The notes beneath the pieces are model-generated. The model worked only from the letters and a program-made list of their open reading frames with translations, was not told the origin of the DNA and ran no database searches. Below, one piece after another: positions 48,904-56,592 of a stretch of DNA of 64,000 nucleotides. Source of the stretch: an uncultured Peptococcaceae bacterium (GTDB taxonomy: Bacteria; Bacillota; Peptococcia; Peptococcales; Peptococcaceae); assembly GCA_937976375.1 (NCBI GenBank), contig CALJRU010000030.1:114509-178508 (forward strand), in the 5' to 3' direction. The stretch's first letter is position 1. Each line of letters opens with the position of its first letter. The position numbers were made by a program, and so were the translations under genes.

Positions 48904-50229
48904 TTGTCCAAACCATCTAATGATTCACGTGACGTCTTTCAGAGCCGCTTTGGATTTATTCTGTCATGCATCGGTTCCGCCGTCGGCATGGGCTGCATCT
49001 GGCTGTTTCCATACCGTGTCGGTCAATACGGCGGCTTCGCCTTTTTAGTACCGTTTCTGATTTTCGTCATTGGGCTCGGCTTTTGTGGTGTCATCGGGGA
49101 AATGGCATTCGGCCGCGCCATGGGCACCGGTCCTGTTGGTGCCTTCCAGAAAGCGATGGCGCGCCGCGGCAAACGTTTTGGCGGAGCCCTCGGCATGATC
49201 TCGCTCATTGGTTCCATCGGCGTCACCGTTGGCTACACCGTCATCTGCGGCTGGATTCTGCGGTTCCTGTTTGGGTCCCTCAGCGGCGCCATCTTCAATG
49301 GCGACTCAGCAGCGTATTTCGGTGAAATCTCTGGCAACTTTGGCAGCATCGGCTGGCATGTGCTCGTTGTGCTCATCACCTTTGTTGTCATGAACGCTGG
49401 CATTTCGTCGGGCGTTGAACGTGCCAACAAAATCGTCATGCCGCTGTTCTTTTTGATGTTTATCGGCCTGGCCATCTTCGTATCGACGATCCCAGGAGCA
49501 GAGAAGGGCTACGCGTTCCTGTTCAGTCCGGACTGGTCGGCGCTCGCCAATCCAAAAACCTGGATGTACGCCCTCGGGCAGGCGTTCTTTTCGCTGTCGC
49601 TCGTTGGCTGTGGCACCATTGTCTATGGCAGCTACCTGAAAAAAGACGTCGATATCGTTTTTTCCGGCGTCATGGTTTCTGTCTTTGAACTCATTGCGTC
49701 CATTCTTGTGGCGCTTACCATTCTGCCAGCGGTGTTCGCTTTTGGTGCCGATCCACAGAGCGGCCCGCCGCTCATCTTCATCGTGCTGCCATCGATTTTT
49801 GCACAGATCCCTGGCGGCCAAATCCTGGCTGTGGTGTTCTTCCTGGCGGTCTTTTTCGCTGGCATCACTTCACTGGTTAATCTCTACGAAAGCCCCATCG
49901 AAGCCCTGCAAAAGCACTTTGGCATGCAGCGCCGCAAAGCCTGCGCCCTCGTGCTGACGCTCAGCTTCCTTGTTGGAATCTTCCTCGAAGATTCCAACGT
50001 TGTCGGCAACTGGATGGACCTGTTCACCATCTATATCACGCCGTTTGCAGCGCTTTTGGCAGCGGTCATGTTTTTCTGGGTCTGCGGCAAAGGTTTCGCA
50101 GCAAAGGAAATCAACACCGGCTGTGCTCATCAGTGGGGCAATTTCATTGAAGGCGTCGGCAAGTACATTTACTGCGGCGTCACCTTCATCGTTCTCATTC
50201 TTGGTATTGTCTTCGGCGGCATCGGCTGA
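48904..50229 (+). CDS. NSS/SNF-family sodium-dependent transporter, copy 1
   Basis: 441 residues, TTG start after GAGGGGG. Twelve hydrophobic segments of the LeuT fold. SCIGSAVGMGCIWLFPYRVG is the TM1 unwound Na+ and substrate site, with MGCIWLFPY replacing the usual LGNIWRFPY. Later segments include FFSLSLVGCGTIVYGSY (TM6 region) and FFAGITSLVNLYE (TM8, sodium-site Ser). The family imports amino acids or biogenic amines with Na+. A very similar copy follows 40 bases downstream. Confidence 0.92.
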   Translation: MSKPSNDSRDVFQSRFGFILSCIGSAVGMGCIWLFPYRVGQYGGFAFLVPFLIFVIGLGFCGVIGEMAFGRAMGTGPVGAFQKAMARRGKRFGGALGMISLIGSIGVTVGYTVICGWILRFLFGSLSGAIFNGDSAAYFGEISGNFGSIGWHVLVVLITFVVMNAGISSGVERANKIVMPLFFLMFIGLAIFVSTIPGAEKGYAFLFSPDWSALANPKTWMYALGQAFFSLSLVGCGTIVYGSYLKKDVDIVFSGVMVSVFELIASILVALTILPAVFAFGADPQSGPPLIFIVLPSIFAQIPGGQILAVVFFLAVFFAGITSLVNLYESPIEALQKHFGMQRRKACALVLTLSFLVGIFLEDSNVVGNWMDLFTIYITPFAALLAAVMFFWVCGKGFAAKEINTGCAHQWGNFIEGVGKYIYCGVTFIVLILGIVFGGIG

Positions 50230-50268
50230 TGCTCGCTGCTGTGAAAAAATATAAAGAGGTGATTCATC

Positions 50269-51591
50269 TTGGCAAAAAACGCGCATTCGCGTGATACCTT
50301 TCGCAGTCGTTTCGGTTTCATCATGTCCTGCATCGGTTCTGCCGTCGGCATGGGCTGCATCTGGCTGTTTCCTTATCGCGTCGGTCAATATGGCGGCTTC
50401 GCCTTTCTTGTACCGTTTCTGATTTTTGTCATTGCTTTGGGTTTCTGCGGCGTCATGGGCGAAATGGCCTTCGGCCGTGCCATGCGTACCGGTCCGTTCG
50501 GCGCCTTTCGCAAAGCCACCGAACGCCGCGGCAGTAAAGTAGGGGCCATCTTTGGGCTCTTGCCGCTCATCGGCTCTACCGGCGTCGCCATCGGTTACAG
50601 CGTCATCGTTGGCTGGATTCTGCGCTTCCTGTTCGGCGCCCTTTCCGGCACCATGTTCAACAGCGATTCGGCCGCCTACTTCGGCGAAATCGCCGGCAAC
50701 TTCGGCAGCATCGGCTGGCACGTGCTCGCCATTGTGATCACGTTCATCGTCATGAACGCCGGCATTTCCTCAGGCATCGAACGTGCCAATAAAATCGTCA
50801 TGCCGCTGTTCTTTTTCCTGTTTATTGCGCTTGCCATCTTCGTGTCCACCATTCCTGGCTCCGAAGCAGGCTACGCGTTTCTTTTCAACCCTGACTGGTC
50901 GGCGCTCGCCAACCCGAAAACCTGGATGTATGCGCTCGGACAAGCGTTTTTCTCCTTGTCGCTGGCTGGCTGCGGCACCATCGTCTATGGCAGTTATCTT
51001 AAAAATGACACCGACATTATTTTCTCGGGCTTCATGGTTTCGTTCTTCGAATTGGTTGCATCCATTCTCGTTGCCATGACCATTTTGCCAGCGGTGTTCG
51101 CCTTCGGTGTCGATCCACAAAGCGGCCCGCCGCTCATCTTCATCGTGCTGCCATCGATTTTCGCTCAGCTGCCATATGCGCAGCTTCTGGCCATCGTGTT
51201 CTTCCTGGCGGTCTTTTTCGCCGGCATCACCTCGCTGGTCAACCTCTATGAAACGCCAATCGAAGCCCTGCAGGAACAATTCGGCCTCAGCCGTGTAGCG
51301 TCTTGTCTGGTTGTTTTCGGCCTTGGCTTGCTGGTGGGGATTTTCCTGGAAAATGGCGACACCGTCAGCGCCTGGATGGATATTTTCACCATTTATATCA
51401 TGCCTGTCGGCGCCCTGTTGGCTGGGATCATGTTCTTCTGGATCTGCGGCAAAGGCTTCGCCGCCAAGCAGATCGAGACTGGCAGCAGCCGGAAGTGGGG
51501 CAGCTTCATTGAAGGCGTCGGCAAGTACATTTACTGCGGCGTCACCATTATTGTCATCATTCTCGGTGTTGTCTTCGGCGGCATCGGCTGA
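50269..51591 (+). CDS. NSS/SNF-family sodium-dependent transporter, copy 2
   Basis: 440 residues, TTG start after AAGAGGTGATTCATC. It has the same layout as copy 1 and is nearly identical over many membrane segments (GMGCIWLFPYRVGQYGG, GGPPL-type loops, the C-terminal SFIEGVGKYIYCGVT). Differences cluster in loops and in TM6 (SLAGCGTIVYGSYLKND). A recent tandem duplication with diverging specificity is likely. It precedes a small membrane protein by 21 bases. Confidence 0.92.
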   Translation: MAKNAHSRDTFRSRFGFIMSCIGSAVGMGCIWLFPYRVGQYGGFAFLVPFLIFVIALGFCGVMGEMAFGRAMRTGPFGAFRKATERRGSKVGAIFGLLPLIGSTGVAIGYSVIVGWILRFLFGALSGTMFNSDSAAYFGEIAGNFGSIGWHVLAIVITFIVMNAGISSGIERANKIVMPLFFFLFIALAIFVSTIPGSEAGYAFLFNPDWSALANPKTWMYALGQAFFSLSLAGCGTIVYGSYLKNDTDIIFSGFMVSFFELVASILVAMTILPAVFAFGVDPQSGPPLIFIVLPSIFAQLPYAQLLAIVFFLAVFFAGITSLVNLYETPIEALQEQFGLSRVASCLVVFGLGLLVGIFLENGDTVSAWMDIFTIYIMPVGALLAGIMFFWICGKGFAAKQIETGSSRKWGSFIEGVGKYIYCGVTIIVIILGVVFGGIG

Positions 51592-51612
51592 GCAGAAGAG
51601 AGGTGAACCACC

Positions 51613-52275
51613 ATGTCTGCAAAATTAGAGATCGAAAGCTCCGAACAGGCGAAAGCGCTCTATGCCCGCCTGGACAACGACGAGCGCGCCCTCGTGCGCG
51701 ATGTGCTGCGCCGCGTCGACCAGGCCAGCCTGATGCCGGAGCAATCGCTGCTCATTCAGCTCAATATCCTTGAGCAGCTGCTTGAAAATGTGCAGCAAGG
51801 CCGAAGCGTCGGTGCCGCCATTGGCGACGCCGACACCTTCGCTCAGCGCGCCATTGCCGAAATTGGCGAAGAAGTGCGCCAGCAGCGACACATTGGCGCC
51901 CTCATGGCAGGCATCGCCATCTGTGCCATCGTGCTGCTTGTCATCAGCGCTTACGACATCATCCGCGGCCTAATCGCCGGCACCGCCATCATGAGCGTGA
52001 CCTCGTCCCTCAATCTTGGCCACATCGTCTGCTTCATCGCTGTTCTCGCCGGCACTCGCTTTTTCGTCATGGGCGACAAAAAAGCCGAGTACAACGACCC
52101 GCAGAAAGCGCGCCGCCGCACCCAGCTCGTTGGCTTTCTCTTCATCGTCGGCTTCATCGCGCTGCTCGTCGGCGTCTTTGCCAGCGTGCCCGTCGTCCTC
52201 ACAGCGCCATCGCTGTACGTGTTCATCATCGCCCTTGTGCTGCTCCTGCTCTGGAAGCTCAGCGGCCGTCTCTGA
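51613..52275 (+). CDS. Hypothetical membrane protein with helical N-terminus
   Basis: 220 residues. Residues 1-95 are soluble and helical, with heptad-like spacing (AKALYARLDNDERALVRDVL, then EQLLENVQQGR). Four hydrophobic segments follow at about 97-120, 135-150, 172-193 and 197-215. RBS AGAGGTGAACCACC. It is probably the third gene of the NSS transporter operon. No family is recognised with confidence; an accessory role for the transporters is only a guess from position. Confidence 0.7.
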   Translation: MSAKLEIESSEQAKALYARLDNDERALVRDVLRRVDQASLMPEQSLLIQLNILEQLLENVQQGRSVGAAIGDADTFAQRAIAEIGEEVRQQRHIGALMAGIAICAIVLLVISAYDIIRGLIAGTAIMSVTSSLNLGHIVCFIAVLAGTRFFVMGDKKAEYNDPQKARRRTQLVGFLFIVGFIALLVGVFASVPVVLTAPSLYVFIIALVLLLLWKLSGRL

Positions 52276-52285
52276 TGCTCGTACC

Positions 52286-52317
52286 CACCGTGTCCTATCG
52301 GGCACGGTGTTTTTTTG
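52286..52317 (+). terminator. Terminator after the NSS operon
   Basis: CACCGTG (52286-52292) pairs with CACGGTG (52303-52309), followed by eight T. Confidence 0.88.
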
Positions 52318-52336
52318 TGCCGTGCACCGCCAGGTG

Positions 52337-52365
52337 TTGACGGCGGCTGGTGGTCGCGCTATACT
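52337..52365 (+). promoter_or_regulatory. Promoter of the thiamine-precursor transporter operon
   Basis: TTGACG (52337-52342), 17-base spacer, TATACT (52360-52365), just before the riboswitch. Confidence 0.85.
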
Positions 52366-52370
52366 GGATT

Positions 52371-52464
52371 GGAACCATCCATAGGGGAGGCCATCATGAC
52401 CTGAGAGGAGGCGCTCGGCGCTTCGACCCATTGAACCTGTCGGATAATGCCGTTGTAGGAATCA
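52371..52464 (+). promoter_or_regulatory. TPP riboswitch (THI element)
   Basis: The conserved core is present in order: GGGGAGGCC, then ACCTGAGAGG (the CUGAGA box), then GACCCATTGAACCTGT, GGATAATGCCG and GTAGGAA. This is the thiamine pyrophosphate aptamer. A terminator hairpin follows at 52479-52514, so high TPP should stop transcription of the transporter genes. Confidence 0.96.
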
Positions 52465-52478
52465 TATTTGTCACACAT

Positions 52479-52514
52479 GCCGCGTCATATAGCAAATATG
52501 AGGCGGCTTTTTTT
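52479..52514 (+). terminator. Riboswitch-controlled terminator
   Basis: GCCGC-GT-CATAT and ATATG-A-GGCGGC pair around AGCAA, followed by seven T. It is the expression platform of the TPP riboswitch. Confidence 0.9.
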
Positions 52515-52536
52515 GCATAAAAGGAGGTGCAATCAC

Positions 52537-53289
52537 GTGAAAAAAAGAGAATGGGGGACACCTGTTGCCGTGGCGGTGATCGTCATCGCGCTCTGGGAAG
52601 CCTGCGTGCGCATCTTTGATGTGCCGCTCTACCTGCTGCCGGCGCCGTCGAAGATCGTCAGCGCCCTAGTAGACAATCGTTCGGAGCTGCTCCGGCACAC
52701 CATCGTCACCCTCGAAGAAGCGGTGCTCGGACTTCTGATCGCGCTGGCGCTGGGGATGCTCACAGCCATCCTCATGGACCGCTCGCGCACCTTTCGCCAC
52801 AGCGTCTATCCGCATTTGGTCGTGACCCAAACCGTGCCGGTCATGGTGCTGGCGCCGCTGTTCAGCATCTGGCTGGGCTTTGGCATGGCGCCAAAAGTGT
52901 TGATCGTCATTTTTATGTGTTATTTCCCGATCACCATTTCCTTCGCCGACGGCCTGGCGCAAGTCAGCCCCAAGCAGATCAACCTGCTCAAAAGCTTTCA
53001 GGCGTCCACCTGGCAGATCTACACCATGGTCAAGATTCCGTCTGCGGCGCCAAGCCTGTTTTCCGGGCTCAAGGTGGCCGCCACCTACTGTGTCGGCGGG
53101 GCCATCGTCGGCGAGTGGATTTCCTCGTCGGCCGGGCTCGGCTACTACATGCTGCGCGTCAAAAACGGCTACATGCTTGACAAAGTTTTTGCCACCGTGG
53201 TCATCGTCGTTGTCATCAGCCTGCTTTTGAACGGCTGTGTCAGCCTCGCCAAACATTGGCTCTGCCCCCATGGCAAACGCAAAGTCTAA
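52537..53289 (+). CDS. thiX: ABC transporter permease for thiamine precursor
   Basis: 250 residues, GTG start after AAAGGAGGTGCAATCAC. Six hydrophobic segments and the binding-protein-dependent permease EAA loop (SFQASTWQIYTMVKIPSAAP, about 170-190). The riboswitch directly upstream and the ThiY-type binding protein downstream identify the substrate as a pyrimidine precursor of thiamine (formylaminopyrimidine or HMP). Confidence 0.92.
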   Translation: MKKREWGTPVAVAVIVIALWEACVRIFDVPLYLLPAPSKIVSALVDNRSELLRHTIVTLEEAVLGLLIALALGMLTAILMDRSRTFRHSVYPHLVVTQTVPVMVLAPLFSIWLGFGMAPKVLIVIFMCYFPITISFADGLAQVSPKQINLLKSFQASTWQIYTMVKIPSAAPSLFSGLKVAATYCVGGAIVGEWISSSAGLGYYMLRVKNGYMLDKVFATVVIVVVISLLLNGCVSLAKHWLCPHGKRKV

Positions 53290-53316
53290 AAGAACCCTAA
53301 AAAAGGAGAGAAACCC

Positions 53317-54330
53317 ATGAAAAAATTATTATCCATCGCCCTCATCGGTGCCCTCGTGCTCGGCATTACCGGCTGCCAAAGCGGCGGCGACACCAGCGCC
53401 AGCAGCGCTTCCGATGAAAACAGCAACCTCAAAGAAGTCACCCTCGTGTTGGACTATGTGCCAAACACCAACCACACCGGCATCTACGTCGCCCAGGAAA
53501 AAGGCTACTTCGAAGATGAAGGCCTCAAGGTCAACATTATCGAACCAGGCGACAACAACACCTCCGCAGCCCTCGTCGCTGCCGGAAAAGGCAACTTCGG
53601 CGTCAGCTATCAGGAAGACGTGACCTACGCCCGTGCTGCCGAAGAACCAATGCCAATCAAGGCCATTGCCACCATCATCCAGCACAACACCTCCGGCTTT
53701 GCTTCCCTCAAAGATTCCGGCATCGAATCACCAGCCGATTTTGAAGGCAAAACCTACGCCGGCTGGCAGTCCCCTAGTGAAGAAGCCGTCATCCAGGCTG
53801 TCATGAAAGCAGCCGGTGCCGATCCATCCACCCTCACCATCGTTGGTGCCGACGGCAGCGGCGTGTCCCAGCTCAACCACGGCATCGACCTCATCTGGGA
53901 ATTCAAAGGCTGGGCCCTCACCCAGGCCGAAATGGAAGGCATGGAATTCAACTACATGCCGCTCAACTCCCTCGACCCACGCCTCGACTACTACACCCCG
54001 CTCATCATCACCAACGAAGACATGATCAACAACGATCCAGACACCGTGCAGGCCTTCATCAATGCGGTCAAGAAAGGCTATGAATACGCCATCGACAACC
54101 CGGATGAATCCGCCGAAATCCTTTCCAAATACGTGCCGGAATACGACCTCGACTTCCTGAAGAAGAGCCAGGAATACATCTCCCAGGAATACGCCAAGGA
54201 TGCACCATCCTGGGGCGTCATGAAAGACAGCGTCTGGGACGGCTACACTGAATTCATGGCTGAATACGGCCTCATCGACGAAGCCATCCCAGCCAGCGAC
54301 CAGTACACCAACCAGTTCATCGAGCAATAA
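53317..54330 (+). CDS. thiY: Thiamine-precursor-binding lipoprotein (ThiY-like)
   Basis: 337 residues. A lipoprotein signal with lipobox ITGC (Cys at 20) is followed by a short Ser-rich linker and an NMT1/THI5-like domain: LVLDYVPNTNHTGIYVAQEK, GDNNTSAALVAAGKGNFGVS, YAGWQSPSEEAVIQAVMKAA. It captures the pyrimidine precursor outside the membrane for ThiX and ThiZ. RBS AAAAGGAGAG. Codons end almost wholly in C or G. Confidence 0.93.
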   Translation: MKKLLSIALIGALVLGITGCQSGGDTSASSASDENSNLKEVTLVLDYVPNTNHTGIYVAQEKGYFEDEGLKVNIIEPGDNNTSAALVAAGKGNFGVSYQEDVTYARAAEEPMPIKAIATIIQHNTSGFASLKDSGIESPADFEGKTYAGWQSPSEEAVIQAVMKAAGADPSTLTIVGADGSGVSQLNHGIDLIWEFKGWALTQAEMEGMEFNYMPLNSLDPRLDYYTPLIITNEDMINNDPDTVQAFINAVKKGYEYAIDNPDESAEILSKYVPEYDLDFLKKSQEYISQEYAKDAPSWGVMKDSVWDGYTEFMAEYGLIDEAIPASDQYTNQFIEQ

Positions 54331-54350
54331 CACAGAGATCAGGTGAGACC

Positions 54351-55094
54351 ATGAAACTACACATCGAAGGGCTGTCTGCCGCCTACGACGGCCAGCCGAT
54401 CTTGTCCGACGTGTCCTTCGACGTTGAGGAAGGCGCCTTTGTCAGCATTCTCGGCCCCAGCGGCTGCGGCAAAAGCACCATCCTCAACATCCTCGCCGGT
54501 GTCGTCACACCGCAGAGCGGCGCCATCACCGTCGACGGCCAGCCGCTGCGCCAGCCTGGCGAACACTTCGCCTACATGCCCCAGGAAGACCTGCTCCTGC
54601 CCTGGAAAACCATCATGGACAATGTCTGCCTCTACGGCACCATCCACAAGCAAAAAGCCCAGGCCCGCGAAAAGGCCCAGGCGCTGTTTCCGGTCTTTGG
54701 CCTCCAGGGCTATGAACAGGCCTATCCGGACGAGCTTTCCGGCGGCATGCGCCAGCGCGCTGCGTTTCTGCGCACGGCCCTCTGCCATGCCGACATCCTG
54801 CTCCTCGACGAGCCCTTCGGCGCCCTCGACGTCATCACCCGCAGCGACATGCAGGATTGGCTCGCCACCATGCGCAGCCAGCTCGGCAAAACCACCCTGC
54901 TCGTGACTCATGACATCGACGAAGCCATCTACCTGTCCGACAAAATCCTCATCTTAAACGGCCGGCCGGCGTCCATCAAGCAGGAAATCGTGCTCACAGA
55001 ACAGCCGCGCAGCCGCGAATGGCTCTACGCCCAGGGCGCGCTCCGCACCGACATCTACAAACTGTTGCGGGAGGCCAACAGCCATGCGCAGTGA
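54351..55094 (+). CDS. thiZ: ATP-binding protein of the thiamine-precursor transporter
   Basis: 247 residues. Walker A GPSGCGKST (about 36-44), signature DELSGGMRQRAAFLRTA, Walker B ILLLDEPFGALD and switch LVTHDIDEA. This is the nitrate/sulfonate/taurine-type ATPase group that pairs with NMT1-like binding proteins. It overlaps the TatD-like gene by 11 bases. Confidence 0.93.
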   Translation: MKLHIEGLSAAYDGQPILSDVSFDVEEGAFVSILGPSGCGKSTILNILAGVVTPQSGAITVDGQPLRQPGEHFAYMPQEDLLLPWKTIMDNVCLYGTIHKQKAQAREKAQALFPVFGLQGYEQAYPDELSGGMRQRAAFLRTALCHADILLLDEPFGALDVITRSDMQDWLATMRSQLGKTTLLVTHDIDEAIYLSDKILILNGRPASIKQEIVLTEQPRSREWLYAQGALRTDIYKLLREANSHAQ

Positions 55095-55797
55095 CGCCCA
55101 CAGCCATCTTTCGCCTTTTGCCGAACAGCTGCTGGCAGCGGTGCCGGTGCGCACCGTGTTCAGCTGCGCCACGCCTGAGGAGTGTCAGCAGGCTGCGGCC
55201 CTCGCCGCGCGCCACGCCTATGTGCACCGCTCCTGCGGCATCCATCCCTGGTACGCCGCCGCCGACAGCTGGACCACCATGCTGCCCTGGCTGGAAAAGG
55301 CTGCCGTCATCGGCGAAATCGGCCTCGACAATGTCTGGTGCACGACCGACCTGGCTCTGCAGCGTCAGCTCTTTGAGCGCCAGCTCGCTTTTGCCTGCGC
55401 GCGGCAGCGCCCCGTTGTGCTCCACACCAAAGGCATGGAGGGAGAAGTGCTGTCGATGATCCGCCACTACCCTAACACCTACCACGTGCACTGGTATTCC
55501 TGCCGTGAGCACCTCGACGACTACCTGGCCCTGGGCTGTTACATGAGCGTGGGCCCGTTCCCAAGCCTCGACCCGGCCGTGGCCGCTGTGGCGGCGCACA
55601 CACCTGCCGACCGCCTGCTCATTGAAACCGACGGCATCGACGCCGTGCGCTGGGCCACAGGCGAGGACCACGTCGACTATCTTCAGGCACTCGATCGCAT
55701 CGCCGAGGACATCGCCGCCCTGCGCGGCAGCAGTGCCGAGGTGGTGCAGGCTCAGGCCGATGCCAACCTGCAGCGCTTCCTGGCGCTCGGTGCTTGA
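55084..55797 (+). CDS. TatD-family metal-dependent hydrolase
   Basis: 237 residues. Metal ligands follow the TatD order: DAHSHL (His-x-His, residues 5-10), VIGEIGLDN (Glu, about 78), VLHTKG (His, about 119), VHWYSC (His, about 138) and LLIETDGID (Asp, about 182). TatD proteins are Mg-dependent 3'-5' DNases or unknown phosphohydrolases. The protein is slightly shorter than usual (about 255). Being the last gene of a TPP-controlled operon suggests a role linked to thiamine salvage, which is inference. Confidence 0.86.
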   Translation: MRSDAHSHLSPFAEQLLAAVPVRTVFSCATPEECQQAAALAARHAYVHRSCGIHPWYAAADSWTTMLPWLEKAAVIGEIGLDNVWCTTDLALQRQLFERQLAFACARQRPVVLHTKGMEGEVLSMIRHYPNTYHVHWYSCREHLDDYLALGCYMSVGPFPSLDPAVAAVAAHTPADRLLIETDGIDAVRWATGEDHVDYLQALDRIAEDIAALRGSSAEVVQAQADANLQRFLALGA

Positions 55798-55804
55798 TCG
55801 TTTT

Positions 55805-55836
55805 CCCCGCTGGCTGCGGCGCCAGCGGGGTTTTTT
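55805..55836 (+). terminator. Terminator of the thiXYZ operon
   Basis: CCCCGCTGGC-TGCGGC-GCCAGCGGGG followed by six T. Confidence 0.92.
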
Positions 55837-55940
55837 ATGCGGTGAAACAGGCGCGGCAGAGACTTTGCGGAAAAAATTGAAAAAATTTTTCCAGCAGCCG
55901 CCTGCGTAAAGCCGGTCTGGGCGCGGCTTTGCGCGGCACT

Positions 55941-55966
55941 CATACTTTTTGGCCCCAAAAAGTATG
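55941..55966. repeat. Perfect palindromic element upstream of the phase-variable locus
   Basis: CATACTTTTTGG and CCAAAAAGTATG are exact inverted copies separated by CC. It has a T run before the loop rather than after the stem, so it is not a normal terminator. It could be an operator or part of a dispersed repeat. A TATAAT box follows at 55991-55996. Confidence 0.55.
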
Positions 55967-56034
55967 ATACCCAGGTGCTTTTTTCTTTGGTATAATAAAG
56001 AATAATCATTCCTGCCAAAGGAGGCGGCTCAGCC

Positions 56035-56148
<114 letters not shown>

Positions 56149-56186
56149 CGCTGGCTCTGTTTGCTGCGCCATTTTATCCCTCATCA

Positions 56187-56236
56187 GGGCGCGGTGCGTC
56201 CGTGGACATGTTCCACGGGCGTGCCGCGCCCTTTTT
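56187..56236 (+). terminator. Terminator-like hairpin between leader ORF and the surface-protein operon
   Basis: Outer stem GGGCGCGG (56187-56194) with CCGCGCCC (56224-56231), inner stem CCGTGGA (56200-56206) with TCCACGG (56212-56218), then TTTTT. It lies 38 bases after the present stop of the leader ORF. It would be covered by ribosomes if the leader were read in the open frame, so it may act as an attenuator. Confidence 0.75.
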
Positions 56237-56262
56237 GTGTGCGCTGGAGAGGAGGCGGTGTG

Positions 56263-56592
56263 ATGGAAAAGGTCAATCGCTATGAATTTGAAGGAGCGGT
56301 TGTCGAAATCCCTCTGCGCTGGGATGAACGCTCCCGGCAATTTGTGGAGGATTACTGTGATTTTATTGAAAACCCGGTCCGTACTCCGGCAGGCTGTCCA
56401 ATTCTTTTAACCATCGAGGACGCTTGTCCTCATGCCGACATGGTAGACGATGGCCCGCTAAGCATTGACTGCGGCTCCTGTAGCTACTTCCGGCAGCCAG
56501 CCGAATCCGTTCTGGGTGTCTGCCACAATGATAAGATGCGCTCCGGTTCGATAAAGCAAAGGAACACAGGCGCAAGTAAGGAGGAAACATGA
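56263..56592 (+). CDS. Small Cys-rich hypothetical protein
   Basis: 109 residues from the ATG at 56263 (GAGAGGAGGCGGTGTG upstream). It starts MEKVNRYEFEGAVVEIPLRW. A central acidic helix (RQFVEDYCDFIEN) is followed by five cysteines: TIEDACPHADM, DCGSCSYFRQ and GVCHND. CxxC with the flanking Cys may bind zinc or form disulfides. No signal peptide, so probably cytoplasmic. Its stop overlaps the start of the surface-protein gene (ATGA). No family I can name with confidence. Confidence 0.75.
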   Translation: MEKVNRYEFEGAVVEIPLRWDERSRQFVEDYCDFIENPVRTPAGCPILLTIEDACPHADMVDDGPLSIDCGSCSYFRQPAESVLGVCHNDKMRSGSIKQRNTGASKEET

